From Phormidium tenue FACHB-1052 (GTDB lineage: Bacteria; Cyanobacteriota; Cyanobacteriia; Phormidesmidales; Phormidesmidaceae): a stretch of 64,000 nt of DNA. Both the position numbers and the translations under genes were made by a program. Location: contig NZ_JACJQN010000007.1 in the NCBI RefSeq assembly GCF_014696675.1, positions 124,001 to 188,000 on the forward strand, in the 5' to 3' direction. Below, piece by piece: positions 35,081 to 44,160 of the stretch (the stretch's first letter is position 1; each line of letters starts with the position of its first letter). The notes under the pieces are model-generated. The model ran no database searches, was not told where the DNA came from, and worked only from the letters and a program-made list of their open reading frames with translations.

Positions 35081-35509
35081 ATGGAACGAGGACTTCTGTG
35101 GCTGCCCCTGCTGGCGGTGTTTATTGGCTTGGCCTGGGCTGGGTGGCACGAGTTTCAAAAGGTGCAGGCCTACGAAGCGTGGGCCACCGAGTTCGATCGC
35201 AGCAAGTATGACATTCGCTCAATGCTAGGGCAGCGGGGTGATGAACTCACCTGGGGCCGTCCCACTCGCCAGGGGCCTATCGACCTCACTACGCTGTCGC
35301 TACAGCAGGTGACCACTCTCCAGCTCGAAATTGACGGCAAGGCCGTGCCCGCCGACCAGACTAACCCCACGGGCAAATCGGTCGAGCTAGCTTTGGCCAC
35401 CACTGGCGGCGAAACCTACCGGATTCCCTTTACCGACGGCGATTTAGCCCGCCGTTGGGAAAAAGCGTTGCATCAATCTCTTCAGGCGCTAAAATCGGCA
35501 TCAGCTTAA
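35081..35509 (+). CDS. Conserved cyanobacterial membrane-anchored protein upstream of ftsQ
   Basis: The product has 142 residues with one N-terminal membrane helix (LLWLPLLAVFIGLAWAGW) and a soluble domain of beta-rich appearance (LTWGRPTRQGPIDLTTLSLQ, VELALATTGGETYRIPFTDG). I do not know its function. It lies about 100 bases before ftsQ on the same strand, so it may be expressed with the cell-division genes. Confidence 0.75.
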   Translation: MERGLLWLPLLAVFIGLAWAGWHEFQKVQAYEAWATEFDRSKYDIRSMLGQRGDELTWGRPTRQGPIDLTTLSLQQVTTLQLEIDGKAVPADQTNPTGKSVELALATTGGETYRIPFTDGDLARRWEKALHQSLQALKSASA

Positions 35510-35610
35510 CGGCAGCTTGGTATTAGCAAGAGTTTTCAGCCCTTTCTAACCCTTGAGTCGTTAGCGGCAGATCCGATCGCCGGGCTCCTTAGCCCCTCAA
35601 CCCCAATGCC

Positions 35611-36471
35611 ATGACCCGTGTTTCTTCCCTGTCTCGCGATCAACTCAAGACCCGGCGAAAAAGCCTCCGCCGCCAGCGACGCGTTTCGATTAGCCAGGCG
35701 CTCTGGCGATTTTGGGCGCTTTCGGGGCTGACAGCCGCCATTTTTTGGGGGGCCACCCGGCCAGCATGGCTGATTAACAGTTCCGCGCAAATCAACGTAA
35801 CGGGCAACGAACTGCTTAGCGACGAAATGGTGCAAAGCCTGGTACCGCTGACCTACCCTCAGCCTTTGATGAAGGTGGAGCCGGAGGTGCTGGCCCAACA
35901 GCTGCGCGATCGCGCCCCCATTACCGCCGCAGAAGTCACCCGGCAACTGCTGCCGCCGCGCCTCAACGTCAAGGTGCAGGAGCGGGTGCCCGTAGCGGTG
36001 GTGCAACCCGTAGGCAAGACCGACGGCAGCGACACTCAATATCTCCAGGCCGGGTTTCTCGACGCCCACGGAGCCTGGATGCCCCTAGCCAGCTTTGGTT
36101 TGGGCAGCGCCTCACCGCAGCTACCCACGCTCCAGCTGCGAGGCATTCAGCCCCACTACCAACGCTATTGGCCGCAGATCTATGAAACCATCGTCGGCAG
36201 CCCGGTGGCCATTACCGAAATTGACTGGCACGACCCCAACAACCTGGTGTTTGAGACGGCCCTAGGCACGGTCTACCTGGGTCCCTACAGCCCAGAACTA
36301 GAGCAGCAGCTAGCCACCCTCGACAAGATGCGCAACCTGCCCAGTCAGCTCACCGAGTCTGAGGTAGCCCGCATTGACCTCAGCAATCCCGACGCGCCCT
36401 CGATCGCCGTAGTCGACACCGTCGACCCGACGGCAAGCCCTGCGCAGACCGATGCCAACGCTAGCCCATAA
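35611..36471 (+). CDS. ftsQ: Cell division protein FtsQ
   Basis: The product has 286 residues. It has a basic cytoplasmic N-terminus, one membrane helix (about 33-50), a POTRA domain (INVTGNELLSDEMVQSLVPL) and the beta domain with LNVKVQERVPVAVVQP, AGFLDAHGAWMPLASFG and LVFETALGTVYLG. The last ~20 residues are Ala/Ser/Asp-rich. FtsQ links early and late divisome parts. It is upstream of ftsZ, the usual cyanobacterial order. Confidence 0.9.
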   Translation: MTRVSSLSRDQLKTRRKSLRRQRRVSISQALWRFWALSGLTAAIFWGATRPAWLINSSAQINVTGNELLSDEMVQSLVPLTYPQPLMKVEPEVLAQQLRDRAPITAAEVTRQLLPPRLNVKVQERVPVAVVQPVGKTDGSDTQYLQAGFLDAHGAWMPLASFGLGSASPQLPTLQLRGIQPHYQRYWPQIYETIVGSPVAITEIDWHDPNNLVFETALGTVYLGPYSPELEQQLATLDKMRNLPSQLTESEVARIDLSNPDAPSIAVVDTVDPTASPAQTDANASP

Positions 36472-36785
36472 ACCGCTGAGCACACCCTGGTTTCCTAGAG
36501 CGCTCCTGCATTTGATATAGATAGGCATGCTGCATCTAAATAGATATGCGTCCTACACCTAAATAGAGATATATAAAGGATGACGCTATCAACGCAAAGG
36601 GGCTCGTTTTTCTTATTTCAATGGTTAAATCAAGTAGTTTAAGACTTGCCAAGGCAGTTTGGTTTTTTCCAATGAAGTACTCTATAGTTGTCTAGCATCA
36701 GCCAGGGTTTAGACTTTTAGGGCTTAGGTGTTATCTTCGGTTATCTAGTACGGGTAATTACTATATTTCTAGGGCCTTCAACTCT
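36472..36785. other. ftsZ upstream region
   Basis: This 314-base spacer is AT-rich. It includes a short imperfect direct repeat (a CTAAATAGATAT-type sequence) between about 36534 and 36572. It presumably carries an ftsZ promoter. I recognise no RNA gene. Confidence 0.35.
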
Positions 36786-38114
36786 ATGACCCCCGACAAC
36801 CCCCACGGCAATGGTGCTGGCCACAGCAACGCTGACTACGAGTCTTACTCGACTCATCAGGCCGAGACTGCAACCTCTGACCTGATTCCAGCGGCTGATG
36901 CTGTGACCGCCTTCGCTGGCCCGTCTAACCCGTTTAGCCACGGCGAGCTTAACTCCAGTCAACCCCACAATGCCAGAGCTATGCCCGGAGAAACGTACAC
37001 CAAAAACACGGCTTTGCCCAGCAGCGTCGCCCGCATTAAGGTAATTGGGGTCGGCGGCGGTGGCTGTAATGCCGTCAACCGCATGATTAGCAGTGGCCTG
37101 TCGGGGATTGAGTTTTGGTCGATCAACACCGATGCCCAAGCCCTCGACAACACTACCCAGACCAACAGCCTGCACATCGGTCAAAAGCTGACCCGCGGGC
37201 TGGGCGCTGGGGGCAACCCCGCCATTGGCCAAAAGGCAGCCGAAGAGTCGCGCGAAGAAATTGCCGCCGCCTTAGAAGAGTCTGACCTGGTGTTTATCAC
37301 CGCTGGCATGGGGGGCGGCACAGGCACGGGGGCAGCGCCCATTGTGGCCGAGGTAGCGAAAGAAGCCGGAGCGCTGACCGTTGGCGTAGTCACTCGCCCT
37401 TTCACCTTTGAGGGCCGCCGCCGCATGAACCAGGCCGACGAGGGCATTGCTGCCCTTCAGGGTCGGGTCGATACGCTGATTATTATTCCTAACGACAAGT
37501 TGCTATCGGTGATCTCTGAGCAGACCCCAGTGCAGGAGGCCTTTCGCACGGCTGACGACATTCTGCGCCAGGGGGTGCAGGGCATTTCCGACATTATTAC
37601 GATCCCCGGTCTAGTCAACGTTGACTTTGCCGATGTGCGAGCGATTATGGCCGACGCAGGCACGGCCCTGATGGGCATTGGCATGGGGTCAGGCAAGTCA
37701 CGGGCGAGAGAAGCCGCGATCGCCGCCATTTCCTCCCCATTACTCGAGTCTTCCATCGATGGTGCCTCCGGAGCCGTATTTAACATCACCGGCGGGTCAG
37801 ATCTCACCCTCCACGAAGTCAACGCCGCCGCCGAGATTATCTATGAGGGGGTCGATCCCAACGCCAACATCATCTTTGGTGCAGTGATTGACGAGCGCAT
37901 GCAGGGCGAAGTCTGCATCACGGTGATTGCTACCGGGTTTAACACCCGCGCCGGGGCTCAGCCCGAGATTGAGGTAGCCCGTGTTACACCCTTTAAGCGC
38001 ACCCTGGCTACGCCGCCGCCCGCCAACCCTCCCGCCAGCAGTGGAGGCGGTTTGGGGGCCGGTCTAGATATCCCCGAGTTTCTGCAGCGGCGGCGGCCTA
38101 ACGGCAACCGCTAG
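36786..38114 (+). CDS. ftsZ: Cell division GTPase FtsZ
   Basis: The product has 442 residues. A variable N-terminal extension of about 75 residues, typical of cyanobacteria, precedes the GTPase core: [20 protein letters not shown], the tubulin signature [10 protein letters not shown] and [20 protein letters not shown]. The C-terminal conserved peptide [10 protein letters not shown] is intact. FtsZ polymerises into the division ring. It is followed after two bases by thiD. Confidence 0.95.
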   Translation: MTPDNPHGNGAGHSNADYESYSTHQAETATSDLIPAADAVTAFAGPSNPFSHGELNSSQPHNARAMPGETYTKNTALPSSVARIKVIGVGGGGCNAVNRMISSGLSGIEFWSINTDAQALDNTTQTNSLHIGQKLTRGLGAGGNPAIGQKAAEESREEIAAALEESDLVFITAGMGGGTGTGAAPIVAEVAKEAGALTVGVVTRPFTFEGRRRMNQADEGIAALQGRVDTLIIIPNDKLLSVISEQTPVQEAFRTADDILRQGVQGISDIITIPGLVNVDFADVRAIMADAGTALMGIGMGSGKSRAREAAIAAISSPLLESSIDGASGAVFNITGGSDLTLHEVNAAAEIIYEGVDPNANIIFGAVIDERMQGEVCITVIATGFNTRAGAQPEIEVARVTPFKRTLATPPPANPPASSGGGLGAGLDIPEFLQRRRPNGNR

Positions 38115-38116
38115 CC

Positions 38117-38932
38117 ATGACGATGACGCCTACCTGGCCTGCGGCTATGACCATTGCTGGTTCTGACAGTGGTGGTGGGGCCGGCATTCAGGCCGACCTG
38201 CGCACCTTTGCCTTTCACCTGATCCACGGCACCAGTGCTCTGACCTGCGTAACTGCCCAAAACACCGTGGGGGTAATGCGGGTTGACGCCTTGCCGCCCG
38301 ACGCTGTGGTAGCTCAAATTGAAGCGGTGACCAGCGACATTGCTGTGCAGGCAGTCAAAACCGGCATGCTGCTCAACCAGGAAATTATTCAGGCAGTTGC
38401 GCTGGCGTTGAAAGGGTTGCCCGACACGACTCCGGTAGTTGTGGATCCGGTGATGGTGTCACGCACGGGTGCGCAGCTCATTGACGACGATGCGATCGCC
38501 ACTCTGACCCGCCACCTCATCCCCCAAGCCCGCATTCTCACCCCCAACCGCTATGAGGCCCAGCTGCTCAGCGGTTTAAAGATCGCTACCCTAGCCGATA
38601 TGGAAGCGGCGGCCCGCCAGATCCACCAGCTTGGCCCCCAGGCTGTTCTAGTGAAAGGGGGCGGTATGGCGGATGCTCTGCGCAGTACCGATGTCTGGTT
38701 TGACGGCAGCGAGATGACGGTTTTAGAGGCTGAGGTCGTAGAAACAAAACATACCCACGGCACCGGCTGCACGCTATCGGCGGCGATCGCCGCCAACCTG
38801 GCCCTGGGCAAAGCCCCCCTAACCGCTGTTAAAGACGCCAAAAACTACGTCACCAACGCCCTCAAGCACGCCCTCGCGATCGGCAAAGGGCAAGGGCCTG
38901 TCGGTCACTTCTTCCCTCTGATAGCTCAATAG
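38117..38932 (+). CDS. thiD: Hydroxymethylpyrimidine/phosphomethylpyrimidine kinase ThiD
   Basis: The product has 271 residues of the ribokinase-like family. Motifs are TIAGSDSGGGAGIQADLRTF, VDPVMVSRTGAQLI, LTPNRYEAQLLSG, VLVKGGGM and THGTGCTLSAAIAANLA (anion hole/catalytic Asp region). It makes HMP-pyrophosphate in thiamine synthesis. Only two bases separate it from the ftsZ stop, so they may share a transcript. Confidence 0.93.
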   Translation: MTMTPTWPAAMTIAGSDSGGGAGIQADLRTFAFHLIHGTSALTCVTAQNTVGVMRVDALPPDAVVAQIEAVTSDIAVQAVKTGMLLNQEIIQAVALALKGLPDTTPVVVDPVMVSRTGAQLIDDDAIATLTRHLIPQARILTPNRYEAQLLSGLKIATLADMEAAARQIHQLGPQAVLVKGGGMADALRSTDVWFDGSEMTVLEAEVVETKHTHGTGCTLSAAIAANLALGKAPLTAVKDAKNYVTNALKHALAIGKGQGPVGHFFPLIAQ

Positions 38933-38948
38933 ACTACTAGGCCTTGTC

Positions 38949-39098
38949 GGCGTTGCTGATCAACGGTATGATTTGCCCCCCTAGCCCCCCAATTCTGGGG
39001 GGAACCAGACGACTTAAAAGCCCCCCAAATTTGGGGGGGGTGGGGGGCGATGCAGCAACTGTTGCTTTTGCAGATTCATTCCTCAATTCAGCAACGCC
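38949..39098 (-). mobile_element. MITE family GGCGTTGCT, copy 3, with perfect 9-bp duplication
   Basis: This 150-bp element with ends GGCGTTGCT and AGCAACGCC is inverted relative to copies at 2136 and 5921. The 9-mer GGCCTTGTC flanks it exactly on both sides (38940-38948 and 39099-39107). The part after the left end as read on the minus strand, GAATTGAGGAATGAATC, is identical to copy 1. The interior again has C-run/G-run hairpins. The exact duplication suggests a recent insertion. Confidence 0.82.
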
Positions 39099-39139
39099 GG
39101 CCTTGTCTACGGAGCCAAAGGCGGTAGATTGACGAGATT

Positions 39140-39181
39140 TAAGGTTCATGGTCTTCGGTTGAAGGCAGATCATGAACCTTA
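39140..39181. terminator. Hairpin between thiD and the Cys-rich gene
   Basis: TAAGGTTCATG (39140-39150) pairs perfectly with CATGAACCTTA (39171-39181). There is no long T-run; position between convergent genes suggests a terminator. Confidence 0.45.
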
Positions 39182-39231
39182 CCTAGAGCCTATTCACACC
39201 TAACTTAGTCGGATCCTAGCCTGAACCCCGC

Positions 39232-39762
39232 TTACTGATCTTTCGGTTCCGGCCAAACGGATTCCCAGTCGGGGCATTGACGTTCTTCTTCAGGGCCATA
39301 GGGGTGCATAGCGCACACCAGCGTATTACCACCGTAGGACTGGCCGCAGAAATTACGACAGCCCACACAGGCCGGATAGTTTTGCAGCAGAGGTTCTACA
39401 GTGCTGTTGAAGGGGCCTGAGACCTCTTCAAACCACTGGTCAATGCCCGATAGGCCTGCCAACAGCGGCCCTAGGATTTCGCTGAGCTCGTCAGCCACAT
39501 AATCAATTTCAGCATTGACCGTAACCCGAAGCGGCTCGACTACATGGTTGAACTCGACTGCAATGCGATCGATTTCGGGGTCAATGGCTTCTTGCACCTG
39601 CTCAGCCCACTGATCCGTCGTCTGCACCAAAGCGTCAGAAGCACTAGCTATCTGTTCAACCAGGTTATCGAGCCAACGCTCTGCATCCTCAGAAACCTGC
39701 TGAGTAAAATCCTGCACGGCGTTGCCAAAGGCATCAAACAATTGCTTAGACCAGTCATCCAT
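39232..39762 (-). CDS. Cyanobacterial Cys-rich C-terminal protein of unknown function
   Basis: The product has 176 residues. The N-terminal ~125 residues are acidic amphipathic helices without a signal peptide. The C-terminal ~50 residues hold five Cys in YPACVGCRNFCGQSYGGNTL followed by VCAMHPYGPEEERQCPDW, an arrangement (CxxCxxxC...C...C) that could bind a metal or an iron-sulphur cluster. I do not know a defined function. It follows the phasin-like gene by 4 bases on the same strand, so the pair is one operon. Confidence 0.75.
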   Translation of the reverse strand: MDDWSKQLFDAFGNAVQDFTQQVSEDAERWLDNLVEQIASASDALVQTTDQWAEQVQEAIDPEIDRIAVEFNHVVEPLRVTVNAEIDYVADELSEILGPLLAGLSGIDQWFEEVSGPFNSTVEPLLQNYPACVGCRNFCGQSYGGNTLVCAMHPYGPEEERQCPDWESVWPEPKDQ

Positions 39763-39766
39763 AGGG

Positions 39767-40138
39767 CTAGTTGCTCGACTTTTGTTTCAGGGTTTCTAGT
39801 TCTTCGCGCAGGGCAGCCACCTGCTCACGCAGGGAAGCCGTTTGGGCCTCAGTGGGGTTGGCCACAGGGGCATCGTCATCCAAAATTTCGATGGGTCGGG
39901 GCTGCGGTAGATTTTCAGTGGGGGGAGTCGCCGCATCCTGGGCGCGGTTGACCATCTCATTCACCAATCGCTGAGCTTCCTCAGCCGTGATCTCGCCCCG
40001 CGCCACCAGTTCATTGACGATGCCCTGGGTCTGCTCACGCAAATCTTTGAGGGTGTCGCCCGCTTTCTCACCCGCGTAGGAAGCAACCCCGACCCCTAGA
40101 TAAAACGCTTTTTTAACCAAATCTCCAAAACCGGCCAT
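39767..40138 (-). CDS. Phasin-like coiled-coil protein
   Basis: The product has 123 residues. The N-terminal part (FGDLVKKAFYLGVGVASYAG, then TLKDLREQTQGIVNELVARG) resembles the polyhydroxyalkanoate granule-associated phasin-type family. The C-terminal ~30 residues (SLREQVAALREELETLKQKS) are a clear coiled coil. It may coat granules or scaffold membranes; PHA synthase genes are not in the window. The ATG at 40138 is preferred over one at 40156. It is the first gene of the pair with the Cys-rich protein. Confidence 0.7.
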   Translation of the reverse strand: MAGFGDLVKKAFYLGVGVASYAGEKAGDTLKDLREQTQGIVNELVARGEITAEEAQRLVNEMVNRAQDAATPPTENLPQPRPIEILDDDAPVANPTEAQTASLREQVAALREELETLKQKSSN

Positions 40139-40353
40139 GGCTGGCAGCCTCCCCATTGCTCTGTGTACCCTGCCAGCTTAGAAAAGATGCTGGCCCAATG
40201 ACCAGGGGCAATGGCACGCCGTCTCAGGCGGAAAACCCCACCCCCCTAGCCCCAGGCTAAGCAAAACTAGCAACAATGAGGATAGTCAGAAATCTTACGT
40301 TACTCTAGCGGCTTGAGCGGTGTAGCGAATTGCCCGTTAAGCGCACAAACTAA

Positions 40354-40451
40354 AAGACCCGGAGTCCACGCCTGCCACAAGCATCCCGTAATGCTGCTAC
40401 CTTCCGGTCCTGACATGATTTGGGCGTTGCGACCGCATGGGTCCGAGTCTT
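40354..40451 (-). ncRNA. ffs: Signal recognition particle RNA (small bacterial type)
   Basis: The minus strand carries the universally conserved domain-IV sequence TCAGGACCGGAAGGTAGCAG. The ends pair: GACTCGGACCC at the 5' end with GACTCCGGGTC at the 3' end. The transcript of about 97 bases is followed by TTTT. The RNA joins Ffh to target nascent membrane proteins. A consensus promoter TATAAT sits in the right place (40456-40461). Confidence 0.93.
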
Positions 40452-40455
40452 CTCC

Positions 40456-40487
40456 ATTATAACACTTGCCTCTATGACCAACCAACG
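40456..40487 (-). promoter_or_regulatory. Promoter of the SRP RNA gene
   Basis: A perfect TATAAT lies on the minus strand at 40461-40456, 7 bases before the predicted RNA 5' end at 40449. A weak -35 candidate, TTGGTT, is 18 bases upstream. The promoter lies over the start codon region of the divergent HD-domain gene (ATG 40474). Confidence 0.7.
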
Positions 40488-41061
40488 ACTCCAGCAACAA
40501 ATCGCCTTCGTGGTCGAAATCGACCGGCTCAAGCAGGTTTTGCGCCAAACCCAGCTAATGGATGCCTCCCGCCGCGAGAACAGCGCCGAGCATTCCTGGC
40601 ACCTGGCGATGATGGCCCTAGTGCTGGCAGAATACGCCCCCGCCGAGGTGGATATCCAGCGGGCGATTCACCAGGTGCTCATTCACGACCTGGTAGAAAT
40701 CGATGCGGGCGACACCTTCTGCTATGACGCGGCAGGGCATGACGGCAAGGCCGATCGCGAGCAGAAAGCGGCTGAGCGCATCTTTGGTCTGCTCCCAGGG
40801 GCGATCGCCCAAGACCTCCGCCAGTTGTGGGACGAGTTTGAGGCCCAAGCTACCCCCACCGCTCGCTTCGCCGCCTCGCTGGATCGCATTCAACCGCTGC
40901 TGCACAACTGGCAAACCCAGGGCGGCACCTGGAAGCAGCATGGCATCAGCCGCACCCAGGTGATGCAGCGCATGGCTCCGGTAGAAAAAGGTGCTCCAGA
41001 GCTGTGGCCCTTTGTGCTGGAAGTCATCGAAGAATGTGCAGCAGCGGGCTACTTATCGTAG
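40474..41061 (+). CDS. HD-domain phosphohydrolase (YfbR/5'-nucleotidase-like)
   Basis: The product has 195 residues. HD-superfamily metal residues are visible: MDASRRENSAEHSWHLAMMA (His), then HQVLIHDLVEIDAGDTF (His-Asp) and FAASLDRIQPLL (Asp). This arrangement matches the YfbR/HDDC2 group that removes phosphate from deoxynucleoside monophosphates. The frame extends upstream to 40420, but that part overlaps the SRP RNA; the ATG at 40474 is therefore chosen. Confidence 0.88.
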   Translation: MTNQRLQQQIAFVVEIDRLKQVLRQTQLMDASRRENSAEHSWHLAMMALVLAEYAPAEVDIQRAIHQVLIHDLVEIDAGDTFCYDAAGHDGKADREQKAAERIFGLLPGAIAQDLRQLWDEFEAQATPTARFAASLDRIQPLLHNWQTQGGTWKQHGISRTQVMQRMAPVEKGAPELWPFVLEVIEECAAAGYLS

Positions 41062-41151
41062 ATCTAGTCAAACCAAGGGTAAGGCCAAACGAACCGCAGC
41101 TCCCCATCTATCGACGACTAGAATATAAGCCTAGGTCTAAGAGGCATTGCC

Positions 41152-41802
41152 ATGGTTCAGCAGCTACAGCCCGACGCCTTAGCCAAAACTGATTACCCCG
41201 ACAGCGATGGGCAGCCTATGGCCGATAACACCAAGCAGTTCCGCTGGATCGTGGTGATTAAAGAAAACCTGGAGCTGCTGTTTGTAGATGATCCCCAGGT
41301 GTTTATCGCAGGCGATCTGCTGTGGTATCCGGTCGAGGGCGACAACACGATTCGCCAGGCCCCCGATGCCATGGTGGTAGTAGGGCGGCCTAAGGGAGAC
41401 AGAAGCTCTTATCGCCAGTGGGAAGAAGACGGCATCGCTCCCCAGGTCGTGTTTGAAATTTTGTCACCGGGCAACCGCTTTGGCGAAATGCTGCGCAAGT
41501 TGGGCTTTTATGACCGCCACGGGGTCGAAGAATACTATATCTACGACCCCGACAAGCTAGAGCTAACCGGCCTTCAGCGTGGTGAAGCGGGGCTAGAAGT
41601 GATTGAGACTATGGATGGCTGGGTGAGCCCCAGGCTGCAAATCCGCTTTCAGATGGCAGACGCAGGGCTGGAGATCTATCGACCCGACGGCCAGCGGTTC
41701 CTCACCTACACCGAGTTGGGGCAGTTGCTAGCGAGCGAACGGGAACGGGCCGATCGCCTCGCGGCCCAGCTCCGAGCAGCAGGGTTAGAACCCGAAGCGT
41801 AG
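41152..41802 (+). CDS. Uma2-family (DUF820) endonuclease-like protein with coiled-coil tail
   Basis: The product has 216 residues. The Uma2 core includes FIAGDLLWYPVEGDN, RQAPDAMVVVGRPKGDR, PQVVFEILSPGNRF and GVEEYYIYDPDKLELTGLQR. A helical Ala/Arg/Glu-rich tail (LASERERADRLAAQLRAAGL) follows, as in the many Uma2 paralogues of cyanobacteria. The physiological role is unknown. Confidence 0.88.
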   Translation: MVQQLQPDALAKTDYPDSDGQPMADNTKQFRWIVVIKENLELLFVDDPQVFIAGDLLWYPVEGDNTIRQAPDAMVVVGRPKGDRSSYRQWEEDGIAPQVVFEILSPGNRFGEMLRKLGFYDRHGVEEYYIYDPDKLELTGLQRGEAGLEVIETMDGWVSPRLQIRFQMADAGLEIYRPDGQRFLTYTELGQLLASERERADRLAAQLRAAGLEPEA

Positions 41803-41813
41803 CACGGTGGGCT

Positions 41814-43340
41814 TCACTGCATGCGATCGATGGTGCGGTACTGGATGGCTTCAGCGATATGGTGGGTTTGCAGATCTTCAGCGCCATCCAGGTCAGCGAT
41901 GGTGCGACCGACTTTGAGAATGCGATCCATGGCGCGGGCTGACAGCCCCAGCTTGCGCACGGCCCCCTCCAGCAAAGTCTTGCTGGTGTCATCCAGCGGG
42001 CACCAATGTTTGAGGTGGCGGCTCTGCATGTCGGCATTGCATTGCAAGCCGGGTTCGGTTTTGAAGCGATCATGGGCTCGTTGGCGGGCAGCTTGGACGC
42101 GATCGCGCACCGGCTCCGACGCTTCCCCAGTCTGGTGCTGGGTCATCTCTTCGGGCTTAATGCGGCTGACCACCACCTGCAAATCGATCCGATCCATCAG
42201 GGGGCCGGAGAGGCGTGACCAGTAGTTTTCGCGGCTGCGGGGGCTACAGGTGCAGGGCTGCACCGAGTCACCGTAAAAGCCGCAGGGGCAGGGGTTGGTG
42301 CTGGCGATCAGCGTGAACTGGGCAGGGAAAACCACGGACTGGCGGGTGCGGGTGATCGTGACGTAGCCGTCTTCGAGGGGCTGGCGCAGATATTCCAACA
42401 CGTCGCGTTTAAATTCCGTCAGCTCATCAAGGAACAGAATTCCTCGGTGGGCCAGAGAGATTTCCCCTGGCTTGGGGTAGCTGCCGCCGCCAACCAAGGA
42501 GGGGCCAGAAGCCGAGTGATGGGGACTGCGAAAAGGGCGCATATTGACCAAAGTGCCTTTCTCCTTGAGCAGACCCGCCACAGAGTGAATCTGCGTTACA
42601 TCCAGGGCTTCTTCAAATTGCAGCGGCGGCAGAATGGAGGGTAGACGACGGGCCAGCATGGTTTTACCGCTGCCTGGTGGGCCAACAAAAATCAAATTAT
42701 GTCCCCCCGCAGCGGCAATCTCCAGGGCGCGGCGGGCCTGGGCCTGACCCTTCACATCCCGCAAATCCAGAGTGTTTGCAACGGAATTCATTGCTAGTTT
42801 GGTGTCAACCACCACGGGGTTGTGCCCTGAAGGGTTGTTGAGAAAATCCGCGACTTCCGATAAGTGGTTAAAGCTGTAGACCGTCAGCCCAGGCACCACA
42901 GCGGCCTCGCGACCGTTGTCGGTGGGCACCACTAGACCGCGAATGCCGAGTTTTTGCGCGGCGGCTGCGATCGGCAGCACCCCAGCCACCGCCCGCAGGC
43001 TGCCGTCGAGGGAGACTTCTCCCAAAAACAGTAGGTCGTTGAGGGCGTCAGTGTTCACCTGTTCTGAGGCGGCGAGAATGCCAACGCTGATGGGCAGGTC
43101 AAAAATTGGGCCTTCTTTGCGCAGGTCGGCGGGGGTGAGGTTGATCACCACCTTGCGCATGGGGAAGGGGAAGCCAGCATTTTTGAGCGCGGCTTTGACC
43201 CGCTCACGCGACTCTTGCACGGCGGTGTCAGGCAGGCCCACGACAACCACGCCGGGTAGGCCACCAGAAATATCGACTTCGACCCCAACTTTGAGGGCAT
43301 CGATGCCCACGAGTGCCGCGCTCCAAACCCTTGCCAGCAT
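41814..43340 (-). CDS. YifB/ComM-family Mg-chelatase-like AAA ATPase
   Basis: The product has 508 residues. The N-terminal ChlI-like domain begins MLARVWSAALVGIDALKVGV. The ATPase has Walker A FVGPPGSGKTMLARRLPSIL and Walker B GILFLDELTEF, and a Cys-containing insert PCPCGFYGDSVQPCTCSPRS. The C-terminal domain is YifB-type. ComM/YifB is a helicase that promotes branch migration during uptake of DNA in natural transformation. The ATG at 43340 is used because the upstream extension lacks family similarity. Confidence 0.92.
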   Translation of the reverse strand: MLARVWSAALVGIDALKVGVEVDISGGLPGVVVVGLPDTAVQESRERVKAALKNAGFPFPMRKVVINLTPADLRKEGPIFDLPISVGILAASEQVNTDALNDLLFLGEVSLDGSLRAVAGVLPIAAAAQKLGIRGLVVPTDNGREAAVVPGLTVYSFNHLSEVADFLNNPSGHNPVVVDTKLAMNSVANTLDLRDVKGQAQARRALEIAAAGGHNLIFVGPPGSGKTMLARRLPSILPPLQFEEALDVTQIHSVAGLLKEKGTLVNMRPFRSPHHSASGPSLVGGGSYPKPGEISLAHRGILFLDELTEFKRDVLEYLRQPLEDGYVTITRTRQSVVFPAQFTLIASTNPCPCGFYGDSVQPCTCSPRSRENYWSRLSGPLMDRIDLQVVVSRIKPEEMTQHQTGEASEPVRDRVQAARQRAHDRFKTEPGLQCNADMQSRHLKHWCPLDDTSKTLLEGAVRKLGLSARAMDRILKVGRTIADLDGAEDLQTHHIAEAIQYRTIDRMQ

Positions 43341-43514
43341 GTTGTGTTTCCCCTGATTCTGAGGTTTAGGGTGCCCAAGGGTAGGGGTGCGATTGGTAAT
43401 CAAAAGCTGTCATCTGCGATTTGGCTGATTGCGCTACCGTGCGGATGTTGTAGCCCAAGATCTTGCAGATTTGATACTTAATACATAGCTATGCCCCTTC
43501 CCTGAGTTCAGTGC

Positions 43515-43994
43515 ATGAATGAGATGCCAAAGTACACGCTCCTCGAAATCGAGCGTCGCTGGCTCGTTGATCTATCTGCTTTAGATCTCGCGCCGCTGCC
43601 TTACCGTGAGATTGAGGATCTCTATATTTCCGACTCGCGGCTGCGATTGCGGCGAATTGCCGGGCCACGGGAGGTCGTTTTCAAGCTCGGCAAGAAATAC
43701 GGCAAATGCACGCCGCTTGGCGAACCGATAACCAATATCTACCTGACAGAGAGCGAGTACTCACAATTCGCTGACCTTGCGGGTCACCGTGCCCGCAAGC
43801 GTAGATATACGTTGTGTGGCGGTTCTTTGGACATTTACCTAGAACCACAGAATGAGCTGGCAATATTTGAAGCAGAGTTCTCAGACGAACGAGCAGCGAG
43901 GGGCTTCGTGCCGCCTTTCTTCGCTACACGCGAGATCACAAACGACGCGGCTTTTAGTGGTGCTACGATTGCGGCACGTATCGCAAGGGCATGA
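43515..43994 (+). CDS. CYTH-domain (triphosphate tunnel) protein
   Basis: The product has 159 residues. Motifs of the CYTH/TTM fold are EIERRWLVDLSALDL (the ExExK-like start), SRLRLRRIAGPREVVFKLGK with alternating basic residues, RARKRRYTL, LDIYLEPQNELAIFEAEFSD. CYTH proteins act on triphosphates such as tripolyphosphate or in cyclase reactions. The first motif reads EIERRW rather than ExExK, but the other tunnel residues look complete. Isolated gene; a second ATG at 43524 is also possible. Confidence 0.8.
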   Translation: MNEMPKYTLLEIERRWLVDLSALDLAPLPYREIEDLYISDSRLRLRRIAGPREVVFKLGKKYGKCTPLGEPITNIYLTESEYSQFADLAGHRARKRRYTLCGGSLDIYLEPQNELAIFEAEFSDERAARGFVPPFFATREITNDAAFSGATIAARIARA

Positions 43995-44160
43995 CATCCC
44001 GTTGCAGAGGACGGCTATGGATAAACTGCCACAGCACATGCGGTATCATGCCGCCTCTGAACCAGAGCTTTAACTGACGGCATCAAAAAATCTCAAGGTT
44101 TGGGAACTTGTTCTGTGGGCAATCTAGCGTTGAGATACTATCCGCGCGATCGCATTCCCC

